Shown: one piece after another, positions 1 through 6,197 of the stretch
Position numbering within the stretch: the stretch's first letter is position 1
How the letters are laid out: every line of letters begins with the position of its first letter
Source of the DNA: an uncultured Parabacteroides sp.
GTDB lineage: Bacteria > Bacteroidota > Bacteroidia > Bacteroidales > Tannerellaceae
Reading direction: 5' to 3'
Length of the DNA: 8,050 nt
Assembly: GCA_947074335.1 (NCBI GenBank)
Contig: CAMTPG010000105.1
Span: 1-8,050 of the forward strand
Notes under the pieces: generated by a model
The model's database searches: none
The model's input: the letters and a program-made list of their open reading frames with translations, nothing else
What the model was told of the DNA's origin: nothing
Position numbers and translations under genes: made by a program

Positions 1-890
1 GAGGCGCGCGGTTCGTACCGGCCTGTTTTCAGGTAATTCAGGAAAATATCATTGCGATTGTTGGCTGCAATAAAGCGTTTTACAGGCAATCCCATGCGAT
101 GGGCAAAGAGTCCGGCGGTGATGTTTCCGAAATTCCCGCTGGGCACTGAAAAGACCAGTTCATTGGCGCGACCGATGCGATCGAGTTGGGCATAGGCATT
201 GAAATAATAGAAGGATTGCGGCAGGAAGCGGGCTACATTGATGGAATTAGCCGAAGTAAGCATCATGTGTTTATTCAGGGCTTCGTCCATAAAAGCCGAT
301 TTAACCAATACCTGACAATCATCGAATGAGCCGTCTATTTCGAGTGCCGTAATGTTTTGTCCCAGTGTGGTGAACTGACATTCCTGGATCGGACTCACTT
401 TTCCTTTCGGATAAAGCACATATACATGGATGCCCGGAACACCGAGAAATCCGTTTGCCACGGCACTTCCCGTATCACCGGAGGTGGCAACCAGCACATT
501 TACCTGTTTTAATCCCTGTTGCTGAATGAAATAACCCAGCAGGCGGGCCATAAAACGACCGCCCACATCTTTAAAGGCCAGTGTAGGGCCGTGAAAGAGT
601 TCCAGGCTGTAGATATTGTCGTTTACTTCAACAACGGGAGTCTCGAAAGAGAGTGTATCGGTAACGAGCTGATCGAGTGTTTCTTTATCAATATCATCAC
701 CAAAGAAATAACCGGCCACAAGGCAGCCAATTTCCTGAAAGCTTTTATCTTTTAAGCCGTCGATTACCGTTTGCGGAATGCGTGCGATTTCGGTCGGCAT
801 ATATAATCCTTTATCTTCGGCTAATCCTTTTACAACGGCTTTTTCGAGCGATGCCAAAGGTGCCTGATGGTTTGTGCTGTAATATTTCAT
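1..890 (-). CDS. thrC: Threonine synthase, N-terminal part (cut by window edge)
   Basis: PLP-dependent enzyme that converts O-phosphohomoserine to threonine and phosphate, the last step of threonine synthesis, in the cytoplasm. My translation from the ATG at 890 has no stop through position 1, giving 296 full codons. The family is usually about 430 to 440 residues, so roughly the last third lies outside the window. It begins MKYYSTNHQAP, the typical threonine synthase N-terminus. The PLP lysine is K107 in the motif HGPTLAFKDVGG. SGDTGSA (about 137-143) and SGNFGN (251-256, the PLP-phosphate loop) follow, then a typical AANNRNDIF segment near 275-283. The start is fixed by a 4-base ATGA overlap with the stop of the upstream phosphoglycerate mutase-like gene, suggesting translational coupling. 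It is the third gene of the threonine operon. No frameshift or missing key residue is visible in the part seen. Confidence 0.96.
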   Translation of the reverse strand, partial: MKYYSTNHQAPLASLEKAVVKGLAEDKGLYMPTEIARIPQTVIDGLKDKSFQEIGCLVAGYFFGDDIDKETLDQLVTDTLSFETPVVEVNDNIYSLELFHGPTLAFKDVGGRFMARLLGYFIQQQGLKQVNVLVATSGDTGSAVANGFLGVPGIHVYVLYPKGKVSPIQECQFTTLGQNITALEIDGSFDDCQVLVKSAFMDEALNKHMMLTSANSINVARFLPQSFYYFNAYAQLDRIGRANELVFSVPSGNFGNITAGLFAHRMGLPVKRFIAANNRNDIFLNYLKTGRYEPRA

Positions 891-2089
891 ATTAATGCTT
901 TTATAAATTCATCCTGTTCTAAAATTCCGTATTTTCCCTGACGCACCGAAAACTCATCAAAATGCGTGACTTCATCAGCCGTAATGCCGGGTTTAAAAAT
1001 CAGAAACGGAACCGGATCGGCTGTATGCGTACGGATGGAGCAGGGTGTGGGATGATCGGGTAAAACTGCGATAGCCACCGGCTCATCCCAGGTTTTCAAT
1101 GCTTCATAAATCGGACCGACAGCCCGCTTATCAAGATATTCTATGGTTTTGAGCTTCAGGTCCACATCGCCCTCATGGCCGGCTTCATCACTGGCTTCGA
1201 TATGCAGATATACGAAATCATGCGTTTTCAAAGCTTCGAGAGCAGCAGCGGCTTTTCCTTCGTAATTGGTGTCGTATAAACCGGTTGCGCCGGGGACATC
1301 AATGATATCGAGTCCGGCATACACGCCGATACCGCGAATCAGATCGACGGCAGAAATTACGGCACCTTTTCCGAATCCGTACATCTCCTGCAGTGTTTTC
1401 ATACGCGGACGATATCCCGGCGACCATGGCCAGATGCTGTTTGCCGGATCTTTGCCGGCAGCTATCCGCTTCAGATTGACAGGATGATTTTGCAGCAAAG
1501 TCTGCGAACGTAAAATCAGATCATTCAATAACTGAGCAGTTGGTTCAGCTGCTTTGCACTCGGCTTTCACCAAAAGCGGTTCGAAAGGTTTCAGCGGCAC
1601 ATCGTGCGGTGGTGTACAATCCAGTCGTTTATCGCCATCTTTAATAACCAGCAAATGACGATAAGAAACGCCGGTATAAAAATGAATCCGGTCTGTTCCC
1701 AGTTCGGCATTGAGGTATTGAATCAATTCATCAGCCTCTTCGGTGGAGATATGTCCGGATGAGTGATTTTTCAACAGATCACCTTCGATGCAAACCAGGT
1801 TACAACGCATGGCCATTTCGCCCGGTTGCAACTGATAACCGATGCTGGCTGCTTCCAATACACCGCGACCTTCGTACACTGTCGGCATATCATAACCCAG
1901 CACGGCCATATTAGCAACTTCGCTTCCGGGATGAAATCCATCGGCAACAGTTTTCATCCGGCCGGTCACACCTTGTGCAGCCAGCAGATCCATGTATGGC
2001 GTATGCGCCTGTTGAAGCGGCGTTTTTCCGCCCAGCGCTTCAACAGGTTCATCGGCCATACCATCACCTAATATGATGATACTTTTCAT
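887..2089 (-). CDS. apgM: Archaeal-type cofactor-independent phosphoglycerate mutase family protein; candidate homoserine kinase substitute
   Basis: A 400-residue alkaline-phosphatase-superfamily protein of the ApgM family. Seen directly: all seven residues expected for the two-metal site and nucleophile. D9 (GDGMAD), nucleophile S56 (HPGSEVANM), D345 and H346 (PDHPTP) would hold one metal. D301 and H305 (DEAGHEGD) and H355 (THTADPVPF) would hold the other. HDVP (162-165) and WSPGYRP (222-228) fit the substrate-binding domain of this family. Known of the family: it interconverts 2- and 3-phosphoglycerate through a phosphoserine. Inference: the gene lies 25 bases after thrA and overlaps thrC by 4 bases, exactly where thrB would be. 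I recall that this gene in Bacteroidota has been annotated as a predicted functional analogue of homoserine kinase. Making O-phosphohomoserine is therefore a serious alternative to glycolysis, but the residues alone do not decide substrate or phosphate donor. The start has an A-rich leader (AAACAAAAAGA) and no strong Shine-Dalgarno. Confidence 0.9.
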   Translation of the reverse strand: MKSIIILGDGMADEPVEALGGKTPLQQAHTPYMDLLAAQGVTGRMKTVADGFHPGSEVANMAVLGYDMPTVYEGRGVLEAASIGYQLQPGEMAMRCNLVCIEGDLLKNHSSGHISTEEADELIQYLNAELGTDRIHFYTGVSYRHLLVIKDGDKRLDCTPPHDVPLKPFEPLLVKAECKAAEPTAQLLNDLILRSQTLLQNHPVNLKRIAAGKDPANSIWPWSPGYRPRMKTLQEMYGFGKGAVISAVDLIRGIGVYAGLDIIDVPGATGLYDTNYEGKAAAALEALKTHDFVYLHIEASDEAGHEGDVDLKLKTIEYLDKRAVGPIYEALKTWDEPVAIAVLPDHPTPCSIRTHTADPVPFLIFKPGITADEVTHFDEFSVRQGKYGILEQDEFIKALI

Positions 2090-2114
2090 TCTTTTTGTTT
2101 AAGGTAAAAAACGC

Positions 2115-4556
2115 TTATCGGATATTGGCTATCGAAATAATGTCGGCAAAAACGCCGGCCGCCGTTACATCGGCACCTGCGCCATATCCTTTAATAATCA
2201 TAGGATATTCATGATAACGTTCGGTTGAAATCATGATAATATTATTGCTTCCTTCCAATTCATAGAAAGGATGATGTGCATCGACTTCCTGCATTCCCAG
2301 TTCGCAATTGCCCTGATCCATTTTGGCTACAAAGCGTAAACGCTTGCCTGCAGCTTCCACTTTTTGGCGCATATCTTCGAACGAAGCATCCATCTTTTTG
2401 ATGTTTTGCCAGAAATCGTCAATAGAACCTTCAAAATAAGTCGCCGGAATAAACAGGTTGCATTTTACATCTTCCTGTTCAACTTTATAGCCGGCTTCGC
2501 GTGCCAGAATAACCAGTTTGCGTAATACATCTTTTCCGCTGAGGTCGATGCGCGGATCCGGCTCAGAATAACCTTCCTCTTTAGCCATCTGAATGGCCTT
2601 GCTTAAAGGAATTTCTGCACTGATCGTGTTAAATATGAAGTTCAGTGTACCCGATAAAACAGCTTCGAGCTTCAGAATATGATCGCCGCTGTTAATCAGA
2701 TCATTCATTGTATTGATGATAGGCAGTCCGGCACCTACATTGGTTTCAAACAAAAACTTAACACCGCGATGACGGGCAGTCTCTTTCAGCTCGATATAAT
2801 TTTTATACGAAGAAGAGGCCGCTATTTTATTGGCAGCAACCACCGAGACGTTGTTGTTCAGCAAAGTTTCGTATTGATTGGCAACCTGTTCGTTGGCCGT
2901 ACAATCCACAAAAACCGAGTTAAAGATATTCATATTCAGAATCTCATCTTTCATCAGTTCGGGAGAGCTGTCCTGGCCGTTTGCTTTCAACTCTTCAATG
3001 CAATTCTCCAAATTTAATCCTTCGCGTGAGAACAAAGCTTTCCGGCTGTTCGCGATACCTACCACATTCAGCTTCAACCCGTTTTGTTCCATCAGTTTGG
3101 GCTGTTGGTTACGAATCTGTTCCAGCAGATTGCCGCCTACGGTTCCCACGCCTGCGATAAAAAGGTTTAACATCTTATATTCGGAAAGGAAAAATGAATC
3201 GTGAATCGAGTTCAACGCTTTACGCAGATACTTGAGCTTGATAACAAACGAAATATTTGTTTCCGAAGCGCCCTGGGCACAGGCAATCACGCTGATACCT
3301 GCACGTCCCAGTGTGCCAAACAGTTTTCCGGCAATACCCGGCGTACGTTTCATATTTTCGCCTACGATAGCCACGGTAGCCAGATCTTTTTCGGCTGTGA
3401 TATCATTGATTTCGCCCTGCGAACGTTCGAGTGCAAATTCATCATTCAGCACATAAACTGCCAATTCGGCATCGGCATTACGTACGGCAAAGGTGGTATT
3501 ATTTTCAGAACTGGCCTGCGAAACCATAAACACACTGATACCGCTTTTAGCCAGTGTTTTAAAGATGCGATAATTCACACCGATCACGCCAACCATACCC
3601 AGACCGGAAACCGTAATCAGGCTGGTATCATTGATTGATGAAATACCTTTAATCATAGCCTTACCCGTTTCTTTACTTTTCTCCTTCGAAATGTAAGAGC
3701 CCGGAGCTTCGGGATTGAAGGTATTTAAGATACGAATCGGAATATTTTTATGATAAACCGGATAGATTGTTGGCGGATAAATGACCTTGGCACCGAAGTT
3801 ACACAACTCCATGGCCTCGATAAATGTAAGGCGGTCGATCACATAAGCATTGCTGATCACACGCGGATCAGCCGTCATAAATCCATCCACATCGGTCCAG
3901 ATTTCCAGGATCGAAGCATCCAGCGCCGTGGCCAGAATCGAAGCGGTATAGTCAGATCCGCCGCGACCCAGATTGGTTACTTCACCATTTTCGGAGTTCG
4001 ATGAGATAAAGCCCGGAACGAGCGAAACCTTGGGTAATTCGCTGAATGTTTCCTGAATCAGCTGATTGGTTTTGTCAAAATCGACGATGTGTTTATTGAA
4101 CTGGCTCAGTGTTTTGATGAACTTGCGTGCATCATATAATTTAGCCTCTGCAATTACATTCGAAACAATCAGCGAAGAGATACGCTCACCATAACTCACA
4201 ATGGCATCGTTGGTTTTGGGCGACAGATCATTGATCAGATAAACCCCTTTATATATATTCCCCAGTTCGTCCAGCAAACTCATCACCTCTTTCTGAACCG
4301 TTTTACGTAAGTTGTCATCGGGAATAACACCTTCTATTACTTCGAGATGGCGTGTAACAATTTCAGAAAATTCGCGCTCATAAGCCACATCACTTTTCGA
4401 TGCCATATCGGCCGTTCGCAACAGTTTATCCGTTATGCCGCCCAAAGCAGATACAACGACAATTACCGGCTCTTCTACAGCCTCCACTATTTTCTTTACA
4501 CTCAGGATACTATTCACGGAACCTACGGATGTTCCGCCGAATTTTAATACTTTCAT
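2115..4556 (-). CDS. thrA: Bifunctional aspartokinase / homoserine dehydrogenase
   Basis: An 813-residue cytoplasmic enzyme that phosphorylates aspartate and later reduces aspartate semialdehyde to homoserine; its length matches E. coli ThrA (about 820). The aspartokinase part (about 1-290) opens with KFGGTSVGS (5-13), with GRGGSDYTA (197-205) and the TDVDGFMTADPR segment (221-232). Two ACT regulatory domains follow (about 313-385 and 393-460). Q347 (SQASSENN) and Q428 (AQGASETN) lie where threonine-binding glutamines occur in plant bifunctional enzymes, so threonine feedback is plausible. The homoserine dehydrogenase part starts near 462 with the NAD(P) loop GVGTVGGN (469-476). The catalytic pattern known from yeast fits: K577 (AANK), E665, D676 and K680 in the EGYSEPDPR to GKDVLRK region. 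It is the first gene of the threonine operon. The ATG at 4556 gives the canonical MKVLKFGGTS start. No Shine-Dalgarno is visible upstream; a hairpin lies 18 bases before the start. Confidence 0.97.
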   Translation of the reverse strand: MKVLKFGGTSVGSVNSILSVKKIVEAVEEPVIVVVSALGGITDKLLRTADMASKSDVAYEREFSEIVTRHLEVIEGVIPDDNLRKTVQKEVMSLLDELGNIYKGVYLINDLSPKTNDAIVSYGERISSLIVSNVIAEAKLYDARKFIKTLSQFNKHIVDFDKTNQLIQETFSELPKVSLVPGFISSNSENGEVTNLGRGGSDYTASILATALDASILEIWTDVDGFMTADPRVISNAYVIDRLTFIEAMELCNFGAKVIYPPTIYPVYHKNIPIRILNTFNPEAPGSYISKEKSKETGKAMIKGISSINDTSLITVSGLGMVGVIGVNYRIFKTLAKSGISVFMVSQASSENNTTFAVRNADAELAVYVLNDEFALERSQGEINDITAEKDLATVAIVGENMKRTPGIAGKLFGTLGRAGISVIACAQGASETNISFVIKLKYLRKALNSIHDSFFLSEYKMLNLFIAGVGTVGGNLLEQIRNQQPKLMEQNGLKLNVVGIANSRKALFSREGLNLENCIEELKANGQDSSPELMKDEILNMNIFNSVFVDCTANEQVANQYETLLNNNVSVVAANKIAASSSYKNYIELKETARHRGVKFLFETNVGAGLPIINTMNDLINSGDHILKLEAVLSGTLNFIFNTISAEIPLSKAIQMAKEEGYSEPDPRIDLSGKDVLRKLVILAREAGYKVEQEDVKCNLFIPATYFEGSIDDFWQNIKKMDASFEDMRQKVEAAGKRLRFVAKMDQGNCELGMQEVDAHHPFYELEGSNNIIMISTERYHEYPMIIKGYGAGADVTAAGVFADIISIANIR

Positions 4557-4574
4557 CAGTAGTACTATTTTTTA

Positions 4575-4604
4575 TGACAAAACGGACTGCGCCCGGATTT
4601 GTCA
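4575..4604 (-). repeat. Inverted repeat just upstream of thrA start
   Basis: TGACAAA and TTTGTCA form a perfect 7-base stem, continued after a small internal loop by CGG pairing with CCG around a 7-base loop. No T run follows on either side at the usual distance (the minus strand continues TAAAAAATAG), so it does not look like an intrinsic terminator. Its downstream arm ends 18 bases before the thrA ATG. It could be a regulator binding site, or a structure affecting ribosome access to thrA. I do not recognise the site. Confidence 0.45.
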
Positions 4605-4634
4605 GTGAATAATGTGTTAAATAAGTTTTACAGG

Positions 4635-4658
4635 AAAAAGTGCAATCAGAAAGATTGC
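4635..4658 (-). terminator. Terminator-like hairpin 2 in thr leader
   Basis: A perfect 6-base stem, GCAATC with GATTGC, and a 5-base loop (TTTCT) is followed after two bases by T5 (4635-4639) on the minus strand. It starts immediately after the T run of hairpin 1, so the two are in tandem. The stem is only half GC and short, so on its own it would be a weak terminator. In tandem it could reinforce the first, or act as a pause site. Confidence 0.35.
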
Positions 4659-4659
4659 C

Positions 4660-4680
4660 AAAAACAGGACGTGGTCGCTG
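4660..4680 (-). terminator. Terminator-like hairpin 1 in thr leader
   Basis: The minus-strand bases CAGCGACCACGTCCTG fold as CAG and GAC pairing with GTC and CTG, with one bulged C and a CAC loop, followed directly by T5 (4660-4664). AAAGG just upstream (4681-4685) can extend the stem against the T run using two G-U pairs, as in many A-tract/U-tract terminators. It lies 100 bases upstream of thrA, after the putative leader peptide, where an attenuator terminator would be. The bulge and 3-base loop make it weaker than a textbook case. Confidence 0.4.
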
Positions 4681-4696
4681 CCTTTGCGTGAAAGAT

Positions 4697-4726
4697 ATAT
4701 TAAACCCCCCAAGGGGTCATTGTCAA
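4697..4726 (-). promoter_or_regulatory. TTGACA-N18-TAATAT promoter-like pair
   Basis: On the minus strand TTGACA (4721-4726) is followed 18 bases later by TAATAT (4697-4702), which would place a transcription start near 4690. This is a good match to the general bacterial sigma-70 pattern. Bacteroidota housekeeping promoters usually follow TTTG with TAnnTTTG instead. TATCTTTC (4690-4697) is one base from that second box, but no matching TTTG box sits at the right distance. The spacer contains CCCCTTGGGGGG, unusually GC-rich for this region. The pair lies inside the putative leader peptide frame, so the two readings compete. Confidence 0.25.
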
Positions 4727-4762
4727 TGCCCAGGTATAATATATGTAACCTGTTAATGCCAT
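4700..4762 (-). CDS. Putative threonine operon leader peptide (20 residues)
   Basis: A 20-codon frame reading MALTGYIYYTWALTMTPWGV with a TAA stop. Four of the 20 residues are threonine (T4, T10, T14, T16) and one is isoleucine. It ends 20 bases before the first of two terminator-like hairpins and 143 bases before the thrA start. The coding RNA can itself fold: GGGCATT (4725-4731) can pair with AATG plus CCC (4714-4721, one bulged A), which would place the last threonine codons within a stem. Ribosome stalling at threonine codons could change that folding. This matches the logic of thr leaders in other bacteria, but the threonine density is lower than in E. coli ThrL. A promoter-like pair (4697-4726) overlaps the same bases; if that promoter is real, this frame is not part of the transcript. 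Confidence 0.35.
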   Translation of the reverse strand: MALTGYIYYTWALTMTPWGV

Positions 4763-4769
4763 TAGTTCT

Positions 4770-4826
4770 TCATTTAGTTATTAATTGCATGGCAATATTA
4801 CACATTATTTTGTAAATACTACGCAT
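4770..4826 (-). CDS. Possible 18-residue upstream leader peptide, isoleucine-rich
   Basis: A tiny frame reading MRSIYKIMCNIAMQLITK, with four isoleucines and one threonine. The ATG at 4826 is preceded by an A-rich run (TGAAAAA), which is how many Bacteroidota starts look. Its TGA overlaps the ATG of a 3-codon frame (MKN, 4762-4773) as ATGA, and that frame's TAA overlaps the ATG of the threonine-rich peptide as TAATG. The three could therefore be translationally coupled. Isoleucine is made from threonine, so isoleucine sensing would make sense for this operon. Against it: the region is AT-rich, ATA and ATT codons are expected by chance, and the frame is very short. Confidence 0.2.
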   Translation of the reverse strand: MRSIYKIMCNIAMQLITK

Positions 4827-4890
4827 TTTTTCAGTTAAAGTTCGATTCTGTAAGAAAAAAGAGGCTTAATCCGTTCAGATGTAATAAATT

Positions 4891-6186
4891 CTACCAGATT
4901 TGCTCACCGATACTGACACGCAGCTTATAAAAATTGACAATATAATTAATGCGTGCCTGAAGCAATTGCAGCTTGCTGGCCGACAGATTAGTAGAGCTTG
5001 TTAACAGCTCCAGATTGGTGATTGAGCCGGCACTGTAATTTACTTTTGCCTGCTCATAAGCCTGTTCTGCCAGTTCAACCTGAAAGGCCAGTTGTTCGGT
5101 TTTATCCAGATCAGAAATCAGGGTATAATAATTTTCGCTCACCTCCTGTGTGAGTTGTTTCACAATCACTTCGCGGCGATATAACGCTGTGTTGTAGGCC
5201 GATCGTGCCAGTGCATTGGTTTGTTTACGCCGGCCGCCCTGATAAAGCGGTACCGAAAGCTGAACACCCACTTCATAATTAAATCTCATCCGATCCAGAT
5301 AATTCGGATATCCGTTTCGTCCGCCCAGACTGCCGGCAAAATCAAGCGAAGGATTGAAACTGCGCCGGGCAGCCGATTCTTCCTGTTCGGCAATGGCAAC
5401 CTGCTTGCCGGCTATTTGCGCTTCAGGGCGCGAAGCATAAGCTGTTTCAAGCAAATCGTCGAGCGAGAGTAATTGTCGCTGCAGCATAAACTGATCATCC
5501 AGCGGCACGGCTTCGGTAATCAGTGTATCGGCAAGCACGGATAGCTGCACTTCGAGTGAGCGAAGATTCGCAGTTAAACCGGTCATCTGAGTTTTTACCG
5601 CCGATTTTCCCACTTTGGTATTCAACAGATCAAAATCGGTAGAAGAGCCGGATTGAGTACGCACTTCCACCTGGCGAAGCATCTCTTCGTAATCGCCCAT
5701 TTCCTGTATTTTTATCAGAATAGCCTGACGGGCAAAACAATTCATATAATATAACTGTACCGTGTTCAGTGACAACGCCTGAAAAATCTCATTTTGCTGA
5801 ATGCGGGAAACCTCTTCTTTCAGTTTTGCGGCTTCTATTTTGGGCCGGTTTTTTCCAAAATCGTAAATCAATTGATTGACAGATAAATTTACATTATAAT
5901 TACTTTTCGGATTAACAGGGATACGATTATTTTCGAACGTCATAATTTCGTTCGGATCCAGATAACGATAAGAAGTAGCGGCATTTACAATCGGATAAAA
6001 TGCAGCTTCTGCCATTCGGATCTGATAACCGGCAGCCGATATGGCCTCTTCGGCTTCTCTGACCGACGGATAAGTATCGATTACACGCTGAATGGTTTCA
6101 TCTACCGTCAATGTCGAGTTATTTTGCGCATATCCCGAATGCGGAATAGTCAGACAAATCAATAAGAATAACAGGTAATGTTTCAT
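4891..6186 (-). CDS. TolC-family outer membrane efflux channel
   Basis: A 431-residue outer-membrane channel component that would trimerise and carry drugs or other exported molecules out of the cell from the inner-membrane pump encoded upstream. It has a clear signal peptide (MKHYLLFLLICLTIP), likely cleaved after GYA at about residue 20. C11 does not sit in a good lipobox, so I do not call it a lipoprotein. The twofold internal repeat of TolC proteins is visible: LSVNQLIYDFGKNRPKIEAA (101-120) and LSVPLYQGGRRKQTNAL (310-326) each mark a beta-strand followed by a helix. Long Gln/Glu/Ala-rich helices (about 120-215 and 330-415) would form the periplasmic tunnel. Length is typical of the family (about 420-490). 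The start lies 11 bases after the transporter stop, so it is the last gene of an efflux operon. No convincing terminator hairpin follows, only a T6 run at 4855-4860. Confidence 0.93.
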   Translation of the reverse strand: MKHYLLFLLICLTIPHSGYAQNNSTLTVDETIQRVIDTYPSVREAEEAISAAGYQIRMAEAAFYPIVNAATSYRYLDPNEIMTFENNRIPVNPKSNYNVNLSVNQLIYDFGKNRPKIEAAKLKEEVSRIQQNEIFQALSLNTVQLYYMNCFARQAILIKIQEMGDYEEMLRQVEVRTQSGSSTDFDLLNTKVGKSAVKTQMTGLTANLRSLEVQLSVLADTLITEAVPLDDQFMLQRQLLSLDDLLETAYASRPEAQIAGKQVAIAEQEESAARRSFNPSLDFAGSLGGRNGYPNYLDRMRFNYEVGVQLSVPLYQGGRRKQTNALARSAYNTALYRREVIVKQLTQEVSENYYTLISDLDKTEQLAFQVELAEQAYEQAKVNYSAGSITNLELLTSSTNLSASKLQLLQARINYIVNFYKLRVSIGEQIW

Positions 6187-6197
6187 TATGTAATGTA

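Larger units (their letters stand above)
4557..4890 (-). promoter_or_regulatory. Intergenic leader region upstream of thrA (putative threonine attenuator)
   Basis: The 334 bases between the end of the TolC-like gene and the thrA ATG hold no conventional gene but must contain any thr promoter. On the minus strand, in order, I see a T6 run (4855-4860) without a convincing hairpin before it; an 18-codon frame (4770-4826); a 3-codon frame (4762-4773); a 20-codon threonine-rich frame (4700-4762); two adjacent hairpins each followed by T5 (4635-4680); and an inverted repeat close to thrA (4575-4604). A peptide rich in the end-product amino acid followed by terminator-like hairpins is the classic layout of a transcription attenuator. 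I could not find a clear antiterminator partner or a clean Bacteroidota-type promoter (TTTG with TAnnTTTG) upstream of the peptide, so attenuation is an inference. Confidence 0.45.

Noticed and set aside
519..895. Plus-strand open frames antisense to thrC
   Set aside because: They lie wholly inside the reverse complement of a well-supported thrC, have no recognisable domain and no promoter or start signal.
2679..3638. Several plus-strand frames of 74 to 145 codons antisense to thrA
   Set aside because: All are shadows of thrA, whose motifs and full length are unambiguous; the translations show no family resemblance.
4708..4719. CCCC/GGGGGG self-complementary stretch as a stand-alone hairpin
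   Set aside because: The loop would be only 2 to 4 bases with a 4 to 5 base stem and no T tail; it may take part in leader folding but is not a feature by itself.
4840..4890. Intrinsic terminator for the TolC-like gene
   Set aside because: There is a T6 run at 4855-4860, but I could find no inverted repeat of useful length before it.
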